Shown: positions 27,194-36,103, counted from the stretch's first letter. The stretch: 57,363 nt of DNA from Cypionkella sp. (GCF_030652235.1 NZ_JAUSBA010000021.1:1-57363); one strand, 5' to 3'. Made by a program: numbers and translations. The notes: a model not told the origin generated them from the sequence alone.

Positions 27194-28684
27194 ATGATTT
27201 CTCTCGACGCTTACCGCAACCAGTGGTTTGGCAATATCAAGGCCGACCTGCTGTCGGGCCTTGTCGTGGCCTTGGCACTTATCCCCGAGGCGATAGCCTT
27301 TTCCATCATCGCGGGCGTGGACCCCAAGGTGGGGCTTTACGCCAGCTTTTCCATCGCCGTCATCACCGCGATTGCGGGCGGGCGACCGGGTATGATCTCG
27401 GCGGCCACAGCGGCGACTGCCGTGCTGATGGTGACCTTGGTCAAGGATCACGGGCTGCAATACTTGCTGGCCGCTACCGTGCTGGCGGGTCTTCTGCAAA
27501 TCGGCATGGGCCTGGCAAAGCTGAGCTTCGTGATGCGCTATGTCTCCAAATCCGTCATGACCGGGTTTGTGAACGCTCTGGCGATCCTGATATTCATGGC
27601 GCAACTGCCGGAACTGGACCCGACCAAGGTGACCTGGCTGACCTATGCCCTTGTCGCGGCGGGTCTGGCGATCATCTACCTGTTTCCGTATGTGACCAAG
27701 GTGGTGCCGTCGCCTCTGGTCACCATCCTTGTGCTGACCGCGCTGACGCTGACTTTTGGTTGGGATGTACGTATTGTCGGTGACATGGGCGCTTTGCCCG
27801 ATACCTTGCCGGTGTTCCTGATCCCGCAAATCCCGCTGACCTTTGAAACCCTGCAGATCATCTTTCCGTACGCGCTTGCCGTCGCTGTTGTGGGCCTGCT
27901 GGAAAGCCTGATGACACAAAACCTGATAGATGATCTGACCGACACCAAATCAAGCCGCAATCAGGAGTGCATCGGCCAAGGGCTGGCCAACACGGCGACC
28001 GGTTTCATCGGCGGCATGGCGGGCTGTGCCATGATCGGGCAAAGCATGATCAATGTGAAATCCGGTGGACGCGGACGGCTCTCGGCCTTTTCTGCGGGTG
28101 TGGTCCTGTTGATCATGGTCGTCGGCCTTGGCAAATGGGTCAGCCAGATCCCGATGCCGGCCTTGGTCGCCATCATGATCATGGTCAGCGTCGGGACGTT
28201 TTCGTGGTCGTCAATCAAGAACCTGCGGACCCATCCCAAATCATCCTCGATCGTGATGGTCGCCACTGTCGTCGCGGTTGTTTACACACACAACCTGGCC
28301 ATCGGGGTGCTGCTGGGGGTGCTGCTGTCCGGCATCTTCTTTGCCGGAAAGATATCACAGTTGTTCCGCGTGACGACCACCATCAGCACCGATGGCCGGG
28401 TGCGGACTTACCGGGTTGAGGGCCAGTTGTTCTATGCCTCGGTCGAGGATTTCATGAACGCCTTCGATTTCAAAGAGGCTCTGGAGCGGGTGATCATCGA
28501 CGTCACCTATGCCCATATCTGGGACATCTCCTCCGTGCAGGCGCTAGACATGGCGGTGCTGAAATTCCGCCGCGACGGGGCCGAGGTTGAGATTGTCGGC
28601 ATGAACGCAGCCTCTGAAACCATCGTCGACAAGCTCGCCGTGCATGACAAGCCAGAGGCGATGGACAAGTTGATGGCGCATTGA
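27194..28684 (+). CDS. SulP-family anion transporter with STAS domain
   Basis: A 496-residue SLC26/SulP permease. The membrane domain (about residues 15-395) contains [20 protein letters not shown], then [20 protein letters not shown]-type residues and a [20 protein letters not shown] segment. The C-terminal STAS domain is about 410-495. Members move sulphate, bicarbonate or other oxyanions. The substrate cannot be decided here, and both an arsenic island and a nearby carbon-uptake operon are context. The ATG at 27194 is chosen because the canonical SulP N-terminus starts there; the frame is open upstream. The stress-protein gene follows within 15 bp. Confidence 0.92.
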   Translation: MISLDAYRNQWFGNIKADLLSGLVVALALIPEAIAFSIIAGVDPKVGLYASFSIAVITAIAGGRPGMISAATAATAVLMVTLVKDHGLQYLLAATVLAGLLQIGMGLAKLSFVMRYVSKSVMTGFVNALAILIFMAQLPELDPTKVTWLTYALVAAGLAIIYLFPYVTKVVPSPLVTILVLTALTLTFGWDVRIVGDMGALPDTLPVFLIPQIPLTFETLQIIFPYALAVAVVGLLESLMTQNLIDDLTDTKSSRNQECIGQGLANTATGFIGGMAGCAMIGQSMINVKSGGRGRLSAFSAGVVLLIMVVGLGKWVSQIPMPALVAIMIMVSVGTFSWSSIKNLRTHPKSSSIVMVATVVAVVYTHNLAIGVLLGVLLSGIFFAGKISQLFRVTTTISTDGRVRTYRVEGQLFYASVEDFMNAFDFKEALERVIIDVTYAHIWDISSVQALDMAVLKFRRDGAEVEIVGMNAASETIVDKLAVHDKPEAMDKLMAH

Positions 28685-28698
28685 GGGAGGGGAAAGAC

Positions 28699-29580
28699 AT
28701 GACCGAACAACCGAATAGAATCGTCGCCTGCAAGATTGTCGCCTTGGTCGATGGCTCCATCTACTCCGCCAGCGTCTGCGACCATGCCGCTTGGATTTCT
28801 GGACGCACTGGTGCGCCGGTGGAACTGGTCCACGTGCTGGGTCGCCGCGAGGCCCCCGATGCGCAGGACCATTCCGGCGCCATAGCGCTTGGCGCACGGA
28901 CCGCCCTGATGGAACAGCTGGCGGAACTGGATGCAAAACGTGCCAAGTTGATCAGCCACCGGGGCCGCGCCATTCTGGAGGATGCCCAAGCGATCCTGAA
29001 CAAAGCAGGGGTGACAGAGATCACCACGCGTCTGCGCCATGGCGATATCTTGGAAACCGTTGCGGAAATCGAAGCCGATGCCCGCGTGATCGTCATCGGC
29101 AAGCGCGGCGCGGCGGCGGATTTCGCGAAGGGGCATCTGGGGTCGAACCTTGAACGCATCGTGCGCGCCAGCCACAAACCGGTGTTCATCGCCTCGCGCG
29201 CATTCAAGCCGATTGCCAAGGCGCTGGTCGCCTATGACGGCGGGGCCTCTGCGATGAAAGCGGTCGATCACATCGCCCGCAGCCCCTTGTTTCGCGGAAT
29301 GGCCGTCCATGTCGTTACGGTGGGCAGCGCGACGGCCGAGGCCGTGAAGGGTCTGGAAGATGCCAAGGCACAGCTGAAAGCGGCGGGGATCGAGGCAGAG
29401 ACTTCGATTCTGTCCGGTCAGCCCGAAACCACCTTGTGCAAGCTGGTGGAAGAAGACGCGCAGTTCGACATGTTGGTGATGGGCGCCTATGGCCACAGCC
29501 GCATCCGCAGCCTGATCATCGGATCGACCACAACAGCCATGATCCGGTCCTGCAAGGTGCCGGTCATCTTGGTGCGGTGA
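28699..29580 (+). CDS. tandem universal stress protein (two UspA domains)
   Basis: A 293-residue protein with two Usp folds, about 8-160 and 165-293. The second has the ATP-binding signature VMGAYGHSRIRSLIIGSTTT (G-2x-G-9x-G-S/T type), and the first has the related VIGKRGAAADFAKGHLGSNL. GGGAGGGGAAAG before the ATG is a strong ribosome site. It sits in one transcription unit with the SulP transporter, an arrangement that suggests stress-dependent control of or partnership with the permease; this is inferred from position. Confidence 0.93.
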   Translation: MTEQPNRIVACKIVALVDGSIYSASVCDHAAWISGRTGAPVELVHVLGRREAPDAQDHSGAIALGARTALMEQLAELDAKRAKLISHRGRAILEDAQAILNKAGVTEITTRLRHGDILETVAEIEADARVIVIGKRGAAADFAKGHLGSNLERIVRASHKPVFIASRAFKPIAKALVAYDGGASAMKAVDHIARSPLFRGMAVHVVTVGSATAEAVKGLEDAKAQLKAAGIEAETSILSGQPETTLCKLVEEDAQFDMLVMGAYGHSRIRSLIIGSTTTAMIRSCKVPVILVR

Positions 29581-29884
29581 CGGCACGATCTGGCTTCACC
29601 GTCCGTACGAAAACGGCAGGTCTTGAGACGCAATGTGTGGATTGTTCCACGTTGCAGACGCCCGCGCGGTGACGTGCGGGCCATGCACCTCTAGAGGTGC
29701 CACTGGTTGTTCCTACGCGAACCGCAGGGCCAGCCGCGACGCATGCAACAGCGGCGAACATGCCAGGACAGGATGGCCATCGGGAAGAGCTCTTGTCATG
29801 GAAGCTGGCCACCAAGCCCAGCTTCCATGTTGAATCAGAAATGGCTCTCCGCCGGCAGCCCCAGAGTCACGCAATGATCATCCC
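29581..29884. other. gene-free stretch with two palindromes after the usp gene
   Basis: No supportable gene. It contains a perfect 16-bp palindrome GCACCTCTAGAGGTGC (29685-29700) and a 12-bp perfect inverted repeat CATGGAAGCTGG / CCAGCTTCCATG (29798-29809 / 29818-29829) with an 8-nt loop, which could act as the 3' hairpin of the sulP-usp transcript. There is no T-run. Confidence 0.5.
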
Positions 29885-30055
29885 GCTTTAGCAGTGGGGC
29901 ATTGCGCTAAAACAGGGCGATTTTGCAGGCCAGTCGCTGATGAGGGAAGCGAAAATCGGGGCCAAGGTTTGATGGCTTCGGACAGCTGCATAAAATGCGG
30001 AGACAACGGTTTCGAGCTGGGCTGGCAAGATGGGGAAACGGGCGAGGGGGGGCAT
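29885..30055 (-). pseudogene. group III truncated haemoglobin, 5' fragment
   Basis: From an ATG at 30055 with AGGAG six bases upstream, the minus strand reads PPLARFPILPAQLETVVSAF, YAAVRSHQTLAPIFASLISDWPA: the N-terminal helices of a group III truncated globin. About 10 nt then seem to be missing, and the next recognisable piece is in another frame: KIALF-stop-RNA, where the family has KIxxFWRNA. The Trp codon has thus become TAG. Similarity fades near 29885. The haem-binding C-terminal half is lost. The gene was probably cut by whatever brought in the block to its left. Confidence 0.75.
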
Positions 30056-30126
30056 ATAGTGCTCCTGTCCGCCCAAGGGTGCGGGTTTTGCTGCCGGGGT
30101 GCAATGCTGCGCACTGACGCAGGGCT

Positions 30127-30155
30127 TTGACCTTTCCTTTCGGCTTTCCTATAAG
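30127..30155 (+). promoter_or_regulatory. sigma70-type promoter of ileS
   Basis: TTGACC (30127-30132), a 17-nt spacer and TATAAG (30150-30155). The predicted start near 30162 leaves a leader of about 145 nt before ileS. Confidence 0.7.
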
Positions 30156-30200
30156 GCCCGCATGGACCGCATAATCGTGAGCATAAACCGAATTATCGGC

Positions 30201-30227
30201 CCGGCGCTCTGAGCCTTCAGACGCCGG
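30201..30227 (+). promoter_or_regulatory. strong hairpin in the ileS leader
   Basis: CCGGCG-C-TCTGA (30201-30212) pairs with TCAGACGCCGG (30217-30227): 11 bp with one bulged C and a 4-nt loop. No T-run follows, so it is not a simple terminator. It may stabilise or regulate the ileS mRNA. Confidence 0.55.
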
Positions 30228-30306
30228 GAGACTGGTGCGTTGCACCCCACCGATACCCCCATTTCAAGGGCTGCCCTTCTCAGGCCCAACTGCAAGGACT
30301 GCCGCG

Positions 30307-33246
30307 ATGTGCGCTGATGTGACCGCTGACTATTCCAACACCGTTTTCCTGCCCGAAACTGAGTTCCCGATGCGGGCGGGCCTGCCTGCGCGCGAGCCGG
30401 ATTGGCTGGCGCGGTGGGAGAACATTGGGGTTTACGACCGCCTGCGCGAGAAGGCTGCGGCGGGCGCGCGCACCCCGTTCACCCTGCATGACGGCCCTCC
30501 TTACGCCAACGGCCATCTGCACATTGGTCATGCGCTGAACAAGATCCTGAAGGATATGGTGGTGCGCAGCCAGCAGATGATGGGCAAGGATGCCCGCTAC
30601 GTGCCGGGCTGGGATTGCCATGGGCTGCCGATTGAGTGGAAGATCGAAGAGCAGTACCGCGCCAAGGGTCTGAACAAAGACGACGTCGATATCGTCGATT
30701 TCCGCCAAGAATGCCGCCGCTTTGCCGAGGGCTGGATCGACGTGCAACGCGCGGAATTCAAACGGTTGGGCGTGACGGGGAAGTGGGAAAAGCCATATCT
30801 CACGATGGATTATCACGCAGAAGCGGTGATCGCGGATGAGTTCATGAAATTCGTCAACAACGGCTCGCTGTATCAGGGCTCGAAGCCGGTGATGTGGTCG
30901 CCGGTGGAGAAAACCGCGCTGGCCGAGGCGGAGATCGAGTATCACGATCATACGAGCCATACGATCTGGGTGCGGTTTAAACCTGTATTTGCGTTGCGCG
31001 ACGCGACCAAGAGCCACACAGCGGCAGTTCAAGATCTATTAAATTCAAGCGTGGTGATCTGGACCACTACACCGTGGACCATTCCGCAAAACAGAGCAGT
31101 GTCGTTTAACTCTACAATCGCATATGGCGCATATCGTATCGACGCTGCTGCGGACAATTCAACGGCTAGGGTCGGTGAAGTCATTTTGTTGGCCGATAAA
31201 CTGGCCGACGCTGTTATGACCGCGGCCAAAGTAAGTGATTTCTCGCGCTTGCATGATGTAAGCGCCGACGAACTCGCGGGTCTTACTCTCGCCCACCCCT
31301 ATCGCGGCATCGAAGGCGGCGCGGGTGAATGGGATTACGATGTTCCCCTGCTCACCGGCGATCATGTCACCGACGACGCGGGCACCGGGTTTGTGCATAC
31401 CGCGCCCTCGCACGGTGATGACGACTATCAGATGGGCCTGAAATTCGGCCTGCCGATGACCTACAACGTCGAAGCCGATGGCTCTTACCGCCAAGACCTG
31501 CCGCTATTCGGTGGCCAGTTCATCATCAATGCCGAGGGCAAAGAGGGGGCCGCCAACGTCAGCAATATCAAGGCTCTGCATGCGCAGGGTGCGCTGCTGG
31601 CCAAGGGCAAGGTCAAGCACTCTTACCCGCATTCGTGGCGATCGAAGGCTCCGGTGATCTACCGCAACACGCCGCAGTGGTTTGTGGCCATCGACAAGCC
31701 GCTCGATGACGGCATGTCGACCTATGGCGACACGATCCGCAGTCGCGCGCTGAACTCGATCAATCAGTTGGTGACGTGGACGCCGATTGCGGGGCGTAAC
31801 CGTCTGCACTCGATGATCGAGGCGCGACCCGATTGGGTTCTCAGCCGCCAACGCGCTTGGGGTGTGCCGCTGACCTGCTTTACCAAAGTGGGCGCGAAGC
31901 CGACCGACGCCGATTTCCTGCTACGCAATCAGGATGTGAATGCGCGGATCAAGGAAGCGTTCGAGGCCGAAGGCGCGGATGTTTGGTATGTGCAAGGATT
32001 CAAGGAAAAGATGCTGCATGGCATCGTGGATCCGTCGCAGTACAATCAGGTCTTCGACGTGCTCGACGTGTGGTTTGACTCTGGCTCGACCCATGCTTTC
32101 GTGCTGCGCGACCGCGAGGATGGCAGCAGCGACGGCATTGCCGATCTGTATTTGGAAGGTACCGACCAGCATCGCGGCTGGTTCCATTCCTCGATGCTGC
32201 AAGCCTGCGGCACCAAGGGCCGCGCGCCTTACCGGGGCGTGCTGACGCATGGTTTCACGCTGGACGAGAAGGGCATGAAAATGTCCAAATCGGTCGGCAA
32301 TACCGTCGCCCCGCAAGCGGTGATCGACGAATATGGCGCGGATATCCTGCGGCTTTGGGTGGCGCTGTCGGATTACACGGTGGATCTGCGCATCGGTAAA
32401 GAAATCCTGAAAGGTGTCGCTGACAGCTATCGCCGCCTGCGCAATACGATGCGGTTTTTGCTGGGGAATTTGGCGGGCTTTACCGAGGCTGAGAAGGTTG
32501 CGCACGCCGATATGCCCGAGTTGGAGCAATGGGTTTTGCACCGTCTGGCGGAACTGGATGCCGAGGTGCGCGCAGGCTATGCGCGCTACGATTTCCAAGG
32601 CGTGTTCCAGAAGCTGTTCACCTTTGCCACCACCGATTTGTCGGCGATCTACTTCGATATCCGCAAGGATTGCTTGTATTGCGACCCCGCAGACAGCCAA
32701 CGCCGCCGCGCCGCGCGCACGGTTTTGGATATCGTGTTCCACCGTTTGACCACTTGGCTCGCCCCGGTTTTGGTGTTCACCATGGAGGAGGTTTGGCTGT
32801 GCCGCTTCCCCGGTGAGCAATCGTCGGTGCATCTGGTGGATATGCCGGAAACTCCGGCTGGGTGGCTGAACCCGGTGCTGGCGGCGAAGTGGGAGGGCAT
32901 CCGCACGGTGCGCCGTGTCGTTACAGGTGCATTGGAAGTGCAGCGCACGGCGAAGGTGATTGGCGCCAGCCTAGAGGCGGCACCCGTGGTGCATGTGGCG
33001 GACACGGCGATTCTGGCGGCGTTGAAATCGCTGGATTTTGCCGAACTCTGCATCACCTCGGATCTGCAACTGACCGCCGACCCTGAACCGGCCGAGGCGT
33101 TCCGTCTGCCCGATACGCCGGGCATCGGCGTGGTGTTTGAGCGGGCGGAGGGTGAGAAATGTCAGCGCTGCTGGCGGATTTTGCCGGACGTGGGCAGCCA
33201 TAAGCATCCGGGCACCTGCAAGCGGTGTAACGACGCGTTGGGCTAA
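30307..33246 (+). CDS. ileS: isoleucyl-tRNA synthetase
   Basis: IleS charges tRNA-Ile. The protein has 979 residues and is complete: HIGH-type GHLHIGHALN near residue 74, the CP1 editing domain (about 210-400, with WTTTPWTIP and the GTGFVHTAPSHGDDD motif), KMSKSVGN near 658, the anticodon-binding domain, and a C-terminal zinc finger CxxC...CxxC in EKCQRCW...TCKRCN. The ATG at 30307 follows a 145-nt leader; the frame is open upstream. Codons from about 31000 to 31270, inside CP1, are visibly more AT-rich than the rest, with codons such as TTA and AAT. Confidence 0.97.
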   Translation: MCADVTADYSNTVFLPETEFPMRAGLPAREPDWLARWENIGVYDRLREKAAAGARTPFTLHDGPPYANGHLHIGHALNKILKDMVVRSQQMMGKDARYVPGWDCHGLPIEWKIEEQYRAKGLNKDDVDIVDFRQECRRFAEGWIDVQRAEFKRLGVTGKWEKPYLTMDYHAEAVIADEFMKFVNNGSLYQGSKPVMWSPVEKTALAEAEIEYHDHTSHTIWVRFKPVFALRDATKSHTAAVQDLLNSSVVIWTTTPWTIPQNRAVSFNSTIAYGAYRIDAAADNSTARVGEVILLADKLADAVMTAAKVSDFSRLHDVSADELAGLTLAHPYRGIEGGAGEWDYDVPLLTGDHVTDDAGTGFVHTAPSHGDDDYQMGLKFGLPMTYNVEADGSYRQDLPLFGGQFIINAEGKEGAANVSNIKALHAQGALLAKGKVKHSYPHSWRSKAPVIYRNTPQWFVAIDKPLDDGMSTYGDTIRSRALNSINQLVTWTPIAGRNRLHSMIEARPDWVLSRQRAWGVPLTCFTKVGAKPTDADFLLRNQDVNARIKEAFEAEGADVWYVQGFKEKMLHGIVDPSQYNQVFDVLDVWFDSGSTHAFVLRDREDGSSDGIADLYLEGTDQHRGWFHSSMLQACGTKGRAPYRGVLTHGFTLDEKGMKMSKSVGNTVAPQAVIDEYGADILRLWVALSDYTVDLRIGKEILKGVADSYRRLRNTMRFLLGNLAGFTEAEKVAHADMPELEQWVLHRLAELDAEVRAGYARYDFQGVFQKLFTFATTDLSAIYFDIRKDCLYCDPADSQRRRAARTVLDIVFHRLTTWLAPVLVFTMEEVWLCRFPGEQSSVHLVDMPETPAGWLNPVLAAKWEGIRTVRRVVTGALEVQRTAKVIGASLEAAPVVHVADTAILAALKSLDFAELCITSDLQLTADPEPAEAFRLPDTPGIGVVFERAEGEKCQRCWRILPDVGSHKHPGTCKRCNDALG

Positions 33247-33256
33247 GCAATCCGGA

Positions 33257-33300
33257 CTTGATCCGGGGCCTTTGGGCCCGCCATCGGGCCCCGGATCAAG
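33257..33300. repeat. palindromic intergenic element after ileS
   Basis: CTTGATCCGGGGCC (33257-33270) and its exact reverse complement (33287-33300) flank a 16-bp GC-rich centre. The CTTGATCCGGGG...CCCCGGATCAAG form resembles REP-like intergenic palindromes of alphaproteobacteria. It probably also terminates ileS transcription. Confidence 0.7.
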
Positions 33301-33339
33301 CCTGGGGCGGCTTGGGTTTTTGGGTTGAAACCTGGATGC

Positions 33340-33373
33340 AAAAAAACGGGCAGAGGTCGCACCTCTGCCCGTT
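33340..33373 (-). terminator. rho-independent terminator of the DUF1127 gene
   Basis: AACGGGCAGAGGT pairs perfectly over 13 bp (33373-33361 with 33357-33345) and on the minus strand runs into a T-run (33346-33340). It lies 18 bp past the stop codon. Confidence 0.9.
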
Positions 33374-33391
33374 AAAGTCGTCAGGGAAATC

Positions 33392-33583
33392 TTAGGCGTG
33401 AAACGGCGCGAAATAGCCGGATTTCGGCTGGGCAGGTGCGCTGTCTGCGATCAAGCTCTGCACTTCACAACGGGTAAGGCCAATATCCTCAAGCAAATGA
33501 TCATCGGCGCGGCGCAGCAGGCTGCCGATGGACTGACGCAGAGCGTGGCGCTGGCGCAGGGTGGCGAGGATGGAACGGATCAT
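33392..33583 (-). CDS. DUF1127 small basic protein
   Basis: A 63-residue protein. MIRSILATLRQRHALRQSIG is followed by the DUF1127 motif LLRRADDHLLEDIGLTRCEV. Some family members bind RNA and influence phosphate and carbon metabolism; the role here is unknown. AAGGAG at ideal spacing fixes the start at 33583. It is divergent from a LysR gene and has its own terminator. Confidence 0.9.
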   Translation of the reverse strand: MIRSILATLRQRHALRQSIGSLLRRADDHLLEDIGLTRCEVQSLIADSAPAQPKSGYFAPFHA

Positions 33584-33728
33584 GGCGGACTCCTTCATGG
33601 TGCGGTTGGCATGGTGCTGTTTGATCGGACGGCTTCGTTTCGGATAAGACTGTTTTGCTCGAATCCTTGACATAAGACAAACGAATAGAAATGATGCCTC
33701 CCATCTGTTCCATAGATGGCTGCCTGCG

Positions 33729-34604
33729 ATGATCCCCCTCGACAGTGATTTGATGCGGGCGTTTCTGGCGGTGGTGGATACTGGGTCGGTGACGGCGGCG
33801 GCGGATCGGGTGGGGCGCACCCAATCGGCGGTGTCGATGCAAATCCGCAAGCTGGAAGAGAGCCTTGGGCAGCCGCTGTTCACCCGGCTGCCGCGCGGCG
33901 TGGTGCTGACGCCACGCGGCGCGCAACTGCTGCCGTATGCGCGGCGTGTCACCAGTTTGCTGGAGGAGGCGGCCACCGCCTTGCGGGAAAAACCGCTTGC
34001 GGGCCCCGTGCGGATTGGTATCCCGGATGAATATGCCGAGACGATTTTGCCGCGCGCACTGGCTGCGTTTTCTGAAAGGCACCCCGGTGTGGAGGTGACG
34101 GTGCGCTGTGATTTCACCGCCCCACAGCAGGCGGCGTTGGACGATGATCAGCTTGATCTGGCAGTGATTTATGACAGCAGCCACACCTCGGGGGATGAGG
34201 TGTTGTGTCTGGACCCGACGGTGTGGGTGACGTCGATCGCCCATGCCCAACACCTGCAACAACCGGTGCCGGTGGGGGTGTATTTCCGATCCGATTGGTG
34301 CCGCGATTTCGCTTTGCGCTCTTTGGATCAGCAAAGCATCCGGTGGCGGGCGGCGTTTGAATGTGACACCTCGGCCAGTCTGCGGGTGGCGGCGCGGACG
34401 GGGCTGGCGATCTCGCCCCTGTCACGCAGCACGATCCCGCCGGGCTGCCGCGAGTTGACCAATGCCGATGGTTTCCCCATCGTTGACCGCGCCCGCGTCG
34501 TGCTGAAACGCAATCCGCGCGGCGGGTCTGCGGCGATTGAGGGGCTGGCGGATATGCTGCGCGAGGCGTTTCGGCCACTGGCTTCGTTGGGGACTTTGGC
34601 GTGA
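33729..34604 (+). CDS. LysR-family transcriptional regulator
   Basis: A 291-residue LysR protein. The DNA-binding domain (LDSDLMRAFLAVVDTGSVTA, then VGRTQSAVSMQIRKLEESLG) spans residues 4-65, and the type-2 periplasmic-binding-like effector domain about 92-285. It is divergent from the DUF1127 gene, which it may control. Its stop overlaps the ogt start by four bases (GTGATG arrangement), so the two are probably cotranscribed. The ligand is unknown. Confidence 0.92.
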   Translation: MIPLDSDLMRAFLAVVDTGSVTAAADRVGRTQSAVSMQIRKLEESLGQPLFTRLPRGVVLTPRGAQLLPYARRVTSLLEEAATALREKPLAGPVRIGIPDEYAETILPRALAAFSERHPGVEVTVRCDFTAPQQAALDDDQLDLAVIYDSSHTSGDEVLCLDPTVWVTSIAHAQHLQQPVPVGVYFRSDWCRDFALRSLDQQSIRWRAAFECDTSASLRVAARTGLAISPLSRSTIPPGCRELTNADGFPIVDRARVVLKRNPRGGSAAIEGLADMLREAFRPLASLGTLA

Positions 34605-35050
34605 TGCAGGCCGGGATGCAAAGCCCGCTGGGGCCGATCAGTGTGACCGAGAGCGGCGGTGTGATCACGGCACTGCATTGGCAGGCGGGGCCCGTGGCGG
34701 AGTCGCCGTTGTTGATCGAGGCTTTGGCACAGTTGGGGGCTTATTTTGAAGGTCGTTTGACCCAGTTTGATCTGCCTTTGGATTTTGGAGTTGGGTTTTC
34801 TGAGAAGGTGCGGCGGGCGATGGCGGCGATTCCTTATGGGCAGACGCGGCAATATGGTGATCTGGCGCGCGAGATTGGGGCACCTGCGCAGGCGATTGGG
34901 CAGGCGTGCGGCGCCAATCCGATCCCGGTTCTGATCCCCTGTCACCGGATTCTGGCAGCCAAAGGCTTGGGTGGATTTTCGGCGAAGGGCGGGGTGGAGA
35001 GCAAGGTTTTTCTGCTCAGATTAGAAGGCGCGGCCAGTCTTTTAATTTGA
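34601..35050 (+). CDS. ogt: methylated-DNA--protein-cysteine S-methyltransferase
   Basis: A suicide repair protein that moves alkyl groups from O6-guanine or O4-thymine to its own cysteine. The 149-residue length suits the Ogt type. Acceptor Cys114 is in IPVLIPCHRI, and the helix-turn-helix start is in IPYGQTRQYGDLAREIG. The C-terminal GGFSAKGGVESKVFLLRLEG completes the domain. It overlaps the LysR gene upstream. Confidence 0.94.
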   Translation: MMQAGMQSPLGPISVTESGGVITALHWQAGPVAESPLLIEALAQLGAYFEGRLTQFDLPLDFGVGFSEKVRRAMAAIPYGQTRQYGDLAREIGAPAQAIGQACGANPIPVLIPCHRILAAKGLGGFSAKGGVESKVFLLRLEGAASLLI

Positions 35051-35160
35051 TCGGACCTGCTGATTTGACCATCCGAATGGCCAGAGGTGCCTGTTGTACA
35101 AGTCAAAAGTCGCATCTAGTCTCTGGTGAACGGTAAGCTTTGGAGCGGAGAGACGCGACG

Positions 35161-36033
35161 ATGGATGAGAAAAAACAGCGCGTCAAACTGTTTGCAAAGC
35201 CGGGACATTATTACAGCCCCGTTGGCAATCACGCAGAGTTGCAGAGCTTTTGGCAATCAGATCATCACGCCCGGCAATATGCACGGGTGGATGCCTTGTT
35301 GGATTATGATGCCATGCGGGCGCTTTACGAGAAAATCGCGCCGCTGGTCGTGGCGTTTCCGATGAAGCCTTCTGATGGCTTCAGATATTACGGCCACAAC
35401 ACGCAGTTTATGTATTACGATGCTGCTATCTTGTCAGCGATGCTGCGCTGGCTGAACCCGCGCCAGATCATTGAAATTGGGGCGGGCTATTCCTCGGCAG
35501 TGATGTTTGACACGCTGGATGTGATGACCGATGCCAATTTGGAAAAATTCACCACGATCGACATCGACTTGACTCGCATCATGGGGCTGAACCCGCCCAA
35601 CAGTTCGTGTTTGATCGAGGCGCCGGTTCAATCTCTGCCGCTGGACACCTTCACGGCACTGGAGGCGGGCGACATCCTGTTCATTGACTCGTCGCATGTT
35701 TTGAAGACCGGTAGCGACGTGCATTACGAATATATGCATATCCTGCCAGCGCTGAAGCCGGGCGTGATCGTGCATATTCACGACATTTTCTATCCGTTCG
35801 AGTATCCAGAACGGTGGGTGTTTAACGACAACAGGTCGTGGAACGAGATCTATCTTGTTGATGCCATGTTGACGCATGGCAACGCCTTTGAGGTGATGTT
35901 CTTCAACGATGCCGTACTGCAAAAACTGGGGTCCGAGTTGAAAGCCAAGGGCGACATGTTTGAGCGGTTTACGCGTGAGAAAACCAAGCAGATGGAACGC
36001 AACAATGGCTCGATCTGGCTGAGAAAGCGGTAA
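35161..36033 (+). CDS. class I SAM-dependent methyltransferase family protein
   Basis: A 290-residue protein with a Rossmann methyltransferase core: motif I IIEIGAGYSSAVMFDTLDVM, the acidic KFTTIDIDLTR, and ILFIDSSHVLKTGSDVHYEY with VIVHIHDIFYPFEYPERWV, as in Methyltransf_24 proteins often found with glycan or secondary-product genes. The substrate is unknown. The ATG at 35161 follows GGAGAGACG; an ATG 21 bp upstream is possible. The base composition is lower in G+C than that of its neighbours, which hints at separate acquisition. Confidence 0.8.
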   Translation: MDEKKQRVKLFAKPGHYYSPVGNHAELQSFWQSDHHARQYARVDALLDYDAMRALYEKIAPLVVAFPMKPSDGFRYYGHNTQFMYYDAAILSAMLRWLNPRQIIEIGAGYSSAVMFDTLDVMTDANLEKFTTIDIDLTRIMGLNPPNSSCLIEAPVQSLPLDTFTALEAGDILFIDSSHVLKTGSDVHYEYMHILPALKPGVIVHIHDIFYPFEYPERWVFNDNRSWNEIYLVDAMLTHGNAFEVMFFNDAVLQKLGSELKAKGDMFERFTREKTKQMERNNGSIWLRKR

Positions 36034-36103
36034 GTCCAGTTTGCGCCAGACCTTGCCTATTCAAGGCCGCTCTGTAACAGTTTGGTGACATTTACAGGCG
36101 GGA

